A DNA stretch of 15,377 bases from Elusimicrobiota bacterium (GTDB lineage: Bacteria; Elusimicrobiota; Elusimicrobia; JACQJN01). Below are positions 7,319 to 12,282 of the stretch, in pieces; the first letter of the stretch is position 1; each line of letters opens with the position of its first letter. The translations under genes and the position numbers were made by a program. The stretch is from positions 1 through 15,377 of the forward strand of contig JACQJM010000157.1 in assembly GCA_016205045.1 (NCBI GenBank). The letters are read 5' to 3'. Below the pieces are notes generated by a model. It was not told where the DNA came from, searched no databases, and saw only the letters and a program-made list of their open reading frames with translations.

Positions 7319-7891
7319 ATGGAAATAGAAATCAATCTCCAACAATTAATTATAAAAACCGAAGAAGTAATGAAAAGCCGTATCGAGAAAATGAAAAATG
7401 ACTTTGGACTATTGCGTACCGGCCGAGCCAATCCTCAACTTGTGGAAGGAATCCGCGTGGAGTATTACGGTTCACAAGTTCCCTTAAAACAGGTAGCCGC
7501 CATTTCCCTGGGAGACGCGCGTTCCATCGAGATTCGTCCTTGGGATCCCAGCTCTCTAGAAGCCATCGAAAAAGCCCTCCAAAAATCGGATGTTGGCATC
7601 ACCCCCACCAATGACGGAAAAATGATTCGTTTGAACATTCCCACCATGACCGAGGAAAGACGTAAAGATCTCATCAAAGTCATTCGCAAAATGGCTGAAG
7701 ATTTCAAGGTCACCTTAAGAAATGATAGAAGAGACGCTATTGAAAAACTTAAGAAAGCAGAAAAAGGAAAAGAAATCTCTGAAGATGAAAGGATCCGACA
7801 AGAAAATCTCATCCAAAAGCTGACCGACACCTACATTAAAAAAATAGACGATACCCTGAGTTCCAAAGAAAACGAAATCCTGACGATATAA
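7319..7891 (+). CDS. frr: Ribosome recycling factor
   Basis: 190-residue RRF, which with EF-G splits the post-termination ribosome. The beginning has a few extra residues compared with the usual 185 or so. Family hallmarks are KMKNDFGLLRTGRANPQLVEGIRVEYYGSQ, SLGDARSIEIRPWD, SDVGITPTNDGKMIRLNIP and the helical tail TEERRKDLIKVIRKMAEDFKVTLRNDRRDAIEKLKK (cited here as the segment around residues 108-143). The gene starts 5 bp after pyrH, with AAGGAA about 11 nt upstream. A heptanucleotide array begins 3 bp after its stop codon. Confidence 0.96.
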   Translation: MEIEINLQQLIIKTEEVMKSRIEKMKNDFGLLRTGRANPQLVEGIRVEYYGSQVPLKQVAAISLGDARSIEIRPWDPSSLEAIEKALQKSDVGITPTNDGKMIRLNIPTMTEERRKDLIKVIRKMAEDFKVTLRNDRRDAIEKLKKAEKGKEISEDERIRQENLIQKLTDTYIKKIDDTLSSKENEILTI

Positions 7892-7894
7892 GAA

Positions 7895-7922
7895 AGATAT
7901 GAGATATGAGTTATGAGATATG
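7895..7922. repeat. Heptanucleotide array (AGATATG type), 4 units, containing the uppS start codon
   Basis: Four 7-bp units (AGATATG twice, AGTTATG, AGATATG). The ATG of uppS (7920-7922) is the end of the fourth unit, and an in-frame TGA (7914-7916) lies in the third. Confidence 0.8.
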
Positions 7923-8735
7923 AGACCGGAGATAAAAAGTGAAAATATTCGAACGAAATTAGGAGAGAAACTGGAACATCTTCCCACCTCAGATCCTTCC
8001 TCATCTCAGCTCTCCCTCCTCACGACCGGCGGGCAGGCAGCTCTCAGCTCTCAGCTCTCCATTCCCCGGCACATCGCTATCATCATGGACGGCAACGGGA
8101 GATGGGCTCAGCAACGACATCTGCCCAGAATTGCGGGACATAAGGCAGGGGTCAAATCCGTTCAAACAGCGGTTCGTACCTGTGGAGAATTGGGCATTCA
8201 AGCCCTGACCCTCTATGCTTTTTCCACCGAAAATTGGTCTCGTCCCAAATTCGAAGTCCAAGAATTAATGAAACTTCTTGCCTGGACTCTTCAATCAGAA
8301 GTGGAAGAACTTCACAAGAATGGGGTGAGGTTGAGAGCGAGCGGGCGAATCGAGGCTCTTCCTTCTGCCGTACAACAAGAACTTTCAAAAGCTATTTGCA
8401 AACTCCAAGATAATAAAGGTCTTACCCTTAATCTCGCCCTGAATTATGGATCTCGCCAAGAAATCCTAGATGCGGTTAACCGCCTTCTTCAAGAAAAACA
8501 ATCCTCAGTAGATGAAACCACCTTCTCTCGCTATCTCTATACCGAAGGGCTCCCCGACCCCGATCTGGTCATCAGAACCTCTGGAGAGATGCGTCTCTCC
8601 AATTTTTTGCTTTGGCAATTAGCCTACGCTGAAATCTATGTTACCCCTACCCTTTGGCCGGATTTTGGAAAGGATGAACTTGTCCAGGCCCTCTTGGAAT
8701 TTCAAAAAAGAAATCGCCGATTTGGAGGAATATAA
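7920..8735 (+). CDS. uppS: Undecaprenyl diphosphate synthase (cis-prenyltransferase)
   Basis: 271-residue enzyme that adds isopentenyl units in cis to farnesyl diphosphate to make the C55 carrier for cell-wall synthesis. The catalytic motif IAIIMDGNGRW has Asp57. Other motifs are GHKAGV, FSTENWSRP (101-109) and RTSGEMRLSNFLLWQ (219-233), followed by the YAEIY segment. The core is complete. The first 48 residues are an unusual Ser/Leu-rich extension, partly encoded by a second heptanucleotide array (8041-8061). The ATG at 7920 is the only ATG, GTG or TTG in frame between an upstream stop at 7914 and the catalytic motif, so the extension is probably real. No Shine-Dalgarno sequence is seen. It supplies the lipid carrier using precursors from Dxr and IspG in the same window. 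Confidence 0.94.
   Translation: MRPEIKSENIRTKLGEKLEHLPTSDPSSSQLSLLTTGGQAALSSQLSIPRHIAIIMDGNGRWAQQRHLPRIAGHKAGVKSVQTAVRTCGELGIQALTLYAFSTENWSRPKFEVQELMKLLAWTLQSEVEELHKNGVRLRASGRIEALPSAVQQELSKAICKLQDNKGLTLNLALNYGSRQEILDAVNRLLQEKQSSVDETTFSRYLYTEGLPDPDLVIRTSGEMRLSNFLLWQLAYAEIYVTPTLWPDFGKDELVQALLEFQKRNRRFGGI
8041..8061. repeat. Heptanucleotide array (CTCTCAG type) inside the uppS 5' region, 3 units
   Basis: Three 7-bp units (CTCTCAG twice, then CTCTCCA) encode part of the non-conserved N-terminal stretch ALSSQLS just before the conserved IPRHIAIIMDG. An imperfect pyrimidine-rich stretch of similar words precedes it at about 7988-8022. Confidence 0.65.
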
Positions 8736-8740
8736 CTGCA

Positions 8741-8834
8741 GCAAATGGTAAAAACGGTTTACAGTTTACGGTAAAAAACAAGAAAACACTGTAAACTTTA
8801 AACTGTCGTTCCCGTCGTTACGGGTTTCTAAGAT
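8741..8834. repeat. Intergenic repeat copy 1: hairpin-forming cdsA leader built of heptanucleotides
   Basis: This 94-bp segment runs up to the cdsA start codon and is repeated before dxr (9621-9721). ACGGTTTACAGTTTACGGT (8754-8772) faces ACTGTAAACTTTAAACTGT (8788-8806). As RNA, 18 of 19 positions pair, two of them as G-U, across a 15-nt loop. Both arms are built of 7-bp units of the type ACNGTTT and ACTNTAA. No Shine-Dalgarno sequence precedes the ATG. Confidence 0.8.
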
Positions 8835-9620
8835 ATGCTTCTTCCTCGTATTTTAACCGCTCTCATCGGCATTCCTTTGATGCTGTTTCTTATTCATCAA
8901 GGCAGTATTCCCTTTCTCGTCTTTGTGATGGGAATTATTTTTCTCTCCCTTTACGAATATAGAATCGTCCTTATCTGTGGAGGAAAAGAAGTTCAGAAAT
9001 ATCTAGTCCTGGGAGGAGGGGTATTTCTCGCCTTGGGAACTCTTAATAAAAACTTATTTTCTCCGCTACTCATTCTCCTTATTACATGTAGTTTTGTTGG
9101 GGAAATGCTCAGAAATAATCGCTCTTTGGAAAGGATAGCCATGAGTCTTTTGGGAACACTTTTAATCGGTTGGACGTTAAGCCATCTTTTCCTTCTAAGG
9201 AATTTAAGGCCTTACGGAGAATCCTTGACTTATCTTTTAGTCTTCTGCATCTGGATCATGGATAGCGTCGCTTACTTTGCGGGGTCTTGGATCGGCAGAA
9301 AAAAACTGGCTCCCTCACTCAGCCCAGGAAAATCCTGGGAGGGAGCTATGGCCGGATTTCTGGGGGCGGTGGGTACTAGTTATGGCTTTTGTTTTCTATT
9401 TCTGCATGGAATCTACTCGGGTTGGGCAGCCCTGGCAATGGGTTCCCTGATCGGTATTTTTGGACAGATTTCCGACTTGGCTGAATCCATGATCAAGAGA
9501 AGTTCAGGGGTTAAAGATTCGGGATATCTTCTACCAGGCCATGGAGGCATTTTAGACCGTTTTGATTCGTTCTTACTGACCACCCCGCTTTTATATTATA
9601 TGATCACCTTTCTCTTTTGA
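8835..9620 (+). CDS. cdsA: Phosphatidate cytidylyltransferase (CDP-diacylglycerol synthase)
   Basis: 261-residue integral membrane enzyme; it makes CDP-diacylglycerol from phosphatidic acid and CTP, the branch point of bacterial phospholipid synthesis. About seven or eight hydrophobic segments are visible from residue 5 to the end. The family signature spans residues 218-244: SMIKRSSGVKD, then PGHGGILDRFD, with the conserved Lys-Asp and His-Gly-Gly. The segment SPGKSWEGAMAG at 163-174 is also characteristic. Length is typical. The start MLLPRILTALIGIP is standard for the family. It is flanked on both sides by copies of the same hairpin-forming repeat. Confidence 0.95.
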   Translation: MLLPRILTALIGIPLMLFLIHQGSIPFLVFVMGIIFLSLYEYRIVLICGGKEVQKYLVLGGGVFLALGTLNKNLFSPLLILLITCSFVGEMLRNNRSLERIAMSLLGTLLIGWTLSHLFLLRNLRPYGESLTYLLVFCIWIMDSVAYFAGSWIGRKKLAPSLSPGKSWEGAMAGFLGAVGTSYGFCFLFLHGIYSGWAALAMGSLIGIFGQISDLAESMIKRSSGVKDSGYLLPGHGGILDRFDSFLLTTPLLYYMITFLF

Positions 9621-9721
9621 GCAAATGGTAAAAACAGTTAACGGTTTACAGTTTACGGTGAAAAACAAGAAAATACTGTAAACTTTAAACTGTCGTTTCC
9701 GTAGTTACTGGATTCTGAAAT
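9621..9721. repeat. Intergenic repeat copy 2: hairpin-forming dxr leader, one heptanucleotide longer
   Basis: 101-bp second copy of 8741-8834. It begins directly after the cdsA stop and ends at the dxr ATG. It differs by about 8 substitutions and one inserted 7-bp unit, ACAGTTA (9634-9640). The hairpin arms (9641-9659 and 9675-9693) are identical to copy 1. Confidence 0.85.
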
Positions 9722-10255
9722 ATGAAACGCATCGCCATCCTAGGATCTACTGGCTCTATTGGCCAAAATGCCCTCAAGGTTATTGAATCTTTGGGCCCCG
9801 CCTATCAAGTCATCGGTCTTGCCGCTTCTACAAACACCAAAAAAATTCTGGAACAAACGATTCAGTTTAAACCCAAGTGGGTCAGTCTCTTTGATCCTGA
9901 AGCTTCTAAGCGCCTAAGGACTCAACTCAACGGCCACTCAACCCTTCTCTCCCCTGGTGTAGAAGGATTGGCCGAGATGGCTTCTCAGTCTGATGTAGAT
10001 CTTGTGCTAACTAGTCTAGTAGGTGGTGTGGGACTTCTTCCCTTAGTGACCGCTATCAAAGCCGGCAAAACCATCGCCTTAGCCAACAAAGAGCCCATGG
10101 TGATGGCGGGAGAAGCTTTAATGAAGGAGGCTCAGCGTTGGAACGCCACTATTCTTCCCGTGGACTCGGAACCCTCCGCCGTTTTTCAATGTATCCAAAG
10201 TACCTCCAAAAACTCATCCCTCATCCCTCATCCCTTATCCGCAAAATATGGTTGA
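9722..10255 (+). CDS. dxr: 1-deoxy-D-xylulose 5-phosphate reductoisomerase, N-terminal part (frame broken)
   Basis: Encodes the N-terminal NADPH-binding domain and the start of the catalytic domain of IspC/Dxr, which converts DXP to MEP in the second step of the MEP isoprenoid pathway. GSTGSIG (8-14) is the dinucleotide loop; TIALANKEPMVMAGE and LPVDSEPSAVFQ (145-156, metal ligands Asp148 and Glu150) follow. The His normally after DSE is Pro here. The frame then runs into a heptanucleotide array (residues about 164-173) and ends at TGA 10253-10255. The rest of the enzyme continues in the -1 frame. The start MKRIAILGSTGSIG is canonical. This is either a real frameshift, a phase-variable gene or a sequencing or assembly error. 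Confidence 0.88.
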   Translation: MKRIAILGSTGSIGQNALKVIESLGPAYQVIGLAASTNTKKILEQTIQFKPKWVSLFDPEASKRLRTQLNGHSTLLSPGVEGLAEMASQSDVDLVLTSLVGGVGLLPLVTAIKAGKTIALANKEPMVMAGEALMKEAQRWNATILPVDSEPSAVFQCIQSTSKNSSLIPHPLSAKYG

Positions 10256-10902
10256 CTGCTTCGGGCGGCCCTTTTTACAAAAGGAAAAAACCGTTGGATC
10301 GTGTCACCGTAGAAGAAGCTTTGGCTCATCCCACGTGGAAAATGGGACACAAAATCAGCATCGATTCTGCGACGTTGATGAATAAAGGATTTGAGATGAT
10401 AGAGATCAAAAATCTCTTTGGACTTCGTCTGGATCAAATTCAAATAGTCATTCATCCTCAATCCATCATGCACTCTGCCGTAGAATTTCAAGACGGCTCT
10501 GTTTTGGCCCAGATGTCCCCACCCAATATGAGATTGCCCATTCAGTATGCCATCACCTATCCCGAAAGAAAAAATTGCCCCGTGGAACACTTAGATTTTT
10601 TCAACACTAAAAGACTGGACTTCGACAAACCTGATTTTAAACATTTCCCCTGCCTTTCTCTGGCCCAAGAAGCGGCGCGCAAAGGTGGAACTCTGCCTAC
10701 TGTCCTCTCAGCCGCAGACGAAGTAGCGGTGGAAGCTTTTCTGAACCGACGTATTCGATTTACCGATATTCCAAAAATCATTGAAAAAGTGATGAAGGGA
10801 CACCCTCTTTCTTCCCATACTCCCAACTTTGCGGAAGTGGCTGAAGTGGATGCTTGGGCAAGGCAAAAAACACAGGAGGCGATATGTTCTTATCGGTATT
10901 AG
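10138..10902 (+). CDS. dxr: 1-deoxy-D-xylulose 5-phosphate reductoisomerase, C-terminal part (frame broken)
   Basis: The continuation of Dxr in the -1 frame; the genuine protein sequence begins near 10243 with KIWLTASGGPFYK. It carries HPTWKMGHKISIDSATLMNKG, GFEMIEI, then IHPQSIMHSAVEFQDGSVLA and the C-terminal helical domain with AADEVAVEAFL and RFTDIPKI. These include the counterparts of E. coli His209, Glu231 and His257. The listed 5' end at 10138 is only the edge of the open frame (a TTG) and shadows the N-terminal part, so it is unlikely to be an independent start. Joined to the first part the enzyme would be about 393 residues, a normal length. It overlaps the start of rseP by 19 bp. 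Confidence 0.85.
   Translation: MERHYSSRGLGTLRRFSMYPKYLQKLIPHPSSLIRKIWLTASGGPFYKRKKPLDRVTVEEALAHPTWKMGHKISIDSATLMNKGFEMIEIKNLFGLRLDQIQIVIHPQSIMHSAVEFQDGSVLAQMSPPNMRLPIQYAITYPERKNCPVEHLDFFNTKRLDFDKPDFKHFPCLSLAQEAARKGGTLPTVLSAADEVAVEAFLNRRIRFTDIPKIIEKVMKGHPLSSHTPNFAEVAEVDAWARQKTQEAICSYRY
10213..10240. repeat. Heptanucleotide array (CTCATCC type) inside dxr, 4 units
   Basis: Three CTCATCC units and one CTTATCC. The same 28 bp occurs in sense orientation inside ispG (13357-13384, minus strand). It lies in a variable linker between the FQCIQ and LTASGGPF motifs of Dxr. Gain of one unit, or loss of two, would join the two halves of dxr in frame with no stop codon. Confidence 0.9.
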
Positions 10903-11993
10903 CGGTTGTTTTCACATTCGGTCTGGTCATCTTTCTTCACGAATTCGGCCATTTCATCTTATGCAAGGTGCTGAAAGTACGGGTAGAAAGATTCGCTTTC
11001 GGGTTCGGACCCGAAATCTTCGGTTTTACCAAAGGAGAAACCAGATTTAGTATCTGCGCCCTGCCTCTGGGAGGATTTGTCAAACCTGCCGGGGAAAACA
11101 TGGAGGAGTGCACGGGCAATCCCGAAGAATACTTCTCCAAACCATGGCACCAACGCTTCTTTATCGTGGCGGCTGGACCCGTCATGAACTACGTATTGGC
11201 ATTCCTCCTCTTTACCGGGGTCATCTACATCATGGGAGAGCCTCGTCCCTCCACTCTTCCCATTATTGGAGAGGCCGTTGAAGGTTACCCAGCCAAAAGT
11301 GCGGGATTAAAAGAAGGCGATAGAATTTTAGACGTAAACAAAAATAAAATTCAATCCTGGGAGGAAATGGCTAAAAAGATCCACAATAGCCTCAACAAAC
11401 CTGTCACTCTGACCATAGAACGTCTTGAGAAAAAAAGCCAGCCCCCAGCCCCCAACTCCAAACCCCAAGTTTTCAAAGTGACTCTCACTCCCCGCCCTGA
11501 TCCCACCGGCAAGATAGGCATGATTGGGGTTTCTCCTAAAATTGAGTATAGGCCTGTCACTTTTTTCCATGCCGTTAAGGAAGGGGTGAATCAATGCTAC
11601 CACTGGACTGCCGTCACCGTCACGACGCTGGCCTCCAAAATTTATAAGCGTGAAAGGCCAGACTTGGCAGGCCCCATTGGGATTGTTCAGATCGTCAGCC
11701 GTGCGGCCCATTCCGGCCTGGAAGACCTGATTTTTCTTATCGCCCTGATCTCGGTGGCGGTGGGTTTTTTCAATATTCTCCCCATCCCCCTGTTGGATGG
11801 CGGCCACGCCGCTCTTTATCTCTGGGAAGGGTTAAGCGGCAAAAAATTAACCGAAAAAATGGTTCGTGTGGCCAACTCCTTTGGCATTGCTATCCTTCTG
11901 AGCATATTCATATTTGCCACTTACTCCGATATCGTACGCATCCGCAGCCAGAATAAGCAAACAGTCCCTTCGGAGACCCAAAACAAACCCTAA
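10884..11993 (+). CDS. rseP: Site-2 protease RseP/RasP-type, membrane zinc metalloprotease (M50)
   Basis: 369-residue intramembrane protease that cuts transmembrane substrates such as anti-sigma factors or leftover signal peptides. The ATG at 10884 is chosen because AGGAGG (10874-10879) lies just upstream and the first membrane helix follows at once; the frame is open to 10854. The zinc motif HEFGH is at 19-23 in the first helix. The PDZ domain runs from about 125 to 210. The second active-site motif ILPIPLLDGGH is at 298-308, with Asp305 as third zinc ligand. Three or four membrane helices are visible. Residues 186-195 (QPPAPNSKPQ) are an insertion within the PDZ region encoded by a heptanucleotide array. 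The position after dxr is the standard operon order. Confidence 0.94.
   Translation: MFLSVLAVVFTFGLVIFLHEFGHFILCKVLKVRVERFAFGFGPEIFGFTKGETRFSICALPLGGFVKPAGENMEECTGNPEEYFSKPWHQRFFIVAAGPVMNYVLAFLLFTGVIYIMGEPRPSTLPIIGEAVEGYPAKSAGLKEGDRILDVNKNKIQSWEEMAKKIHNSLNKPVTLTIERLEKKSQPPAPNSKPQVFKVTLTPRPDPTGKIGMIGVSPKIEYRPVTFFHAVKEGVNQCYHWTAVTVTTLASKIYKRERPDLAGPIGIVQIVSRAAHSGLEDLIFLIALISVAVGFFNILPIPLLDGGHAALYLWEGLSGKKLTEKMVRVANSFGIAILLSIFIFATYSDIVRIRSQNKQTVPSETQNKP
11439..11466. repeat. Heptanucleotide array (CAGCCCC type) inside rseP, 4 units
   Basis: Four 7-bp units (CAGCCCC twice, CAACTCC, AAACCCC) encode the Pro-rich stretch QPPAPNSKPQ. The reading frame is kept, and the site falls in a likely surface loop of the PDZ domain. 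Confidence 0.7.
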
Positions 11994-12023
11994 AGACCCA
12001 CCTTGAAATAGGTTTCTATAAAG

Positions 12024-12062
12024 AAGAACCAGGTTCTTTTCGCACTCAACTTCCGCGTTGAG
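12024..12062. terminator. Possible terminator hairpins after rseP
   Basis: AAGAACC (12024-12030) and GGTTCTT (12032-12038) form a near-palindrome followed by TT. CTCAAC (12045-12050) pairs with GTTGAG (12057-12062) over a 6-nt loop. They lie 30-70 bp after the rseP stop. The stems are short and the T-run weak, so termination is only a possibility. Confidence 0.25.
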
Positions 12063-12077
12063 ATACCCGTTGGGTCG

Positions 12078-12212
12078 TCATTTCTTGGTAAAGCCATCTA
12101 CCACATCATTTTTGTGCTCCCAGACGCGTTTGACTAAATTTGACGTCACGCCAACGTAAAGAGTGCCATTGCGGCGGCTGGCAAGAATATAGACGCAGGG
12201 CTGTTTGGACAT
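12078..12212 (-). pseudogene. Truncated GIY-YIG (URI domain) endonuclease remnant
   Basis: 44 codons reading MSKQPCVYILASRRNGTLYV, then GVTSNLVKRVWEHKNDVVDG and FTKK, then TGA. This is a clear match to the first half of small GIY-YIG proteins (COG2827 type, usually about 90 residues). It keeps the two Tyr motif positions (CVYIL and LYVGV) and the Arg in NLVKRVWEHK. The second half, with the catalytic Glu, is missing: the stop stands where the family usually has KKY, and the downstream sequence does not resume the family in any frame I could see. AGAAGAAG just upstream could serve as a ribosome binding site. It is probably a dead copy of a mobile or repeat-associated gene. Confidence 0.7.
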
Positions 12213-12227
12213 TGATACTTCTTCTGG

Positions 12228-12274
12228 ATTCCGGCCCCGTATCCGAGTACGGGGTGACGACCTTGCGCCGGAAT
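12228..12274. repeat. Nested palindromic element next to the GIY-YIG remnant
   Basis: ATTCCGGC (12228-12235) pairs with GCCGGAAT (12267-12274). Within it CCCCGTA (12235-12241) pairs with TACGGGG (12248-12254) over a 6-nt loop. The flanks CTGGATTCC and GGAATGACG match the well-known style of dispersed palindromes in many bacterial genomes (GGATTCC...GGAATGAC). It lies between the GIY-YIG start and the end of ispG, and could also serve as a terminator for ispG. Confidence 0.65.
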
Positions 12275-12282
12275 GACGTTGC

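Noticed and set aside
8741..9721. Two similar repeats with a long spacer, as in a CRISPR fragment
   Set aside because: The unit between them is cdsA, a complete gene, and the repeats are 94-101 bp with imperfect identity. There are no regular short spacers and no cas genes.
10205..10212. Programmed -1 frameshift at CAAAAAC in dxr
   Set aside because: The shift would require tRNA-Lys to re-pair on CAA, the site is not a good heptamer and no stimulatory structure follows. Dxr is not known to be recoded, so a change in repeat number or a sequence error is more economical.
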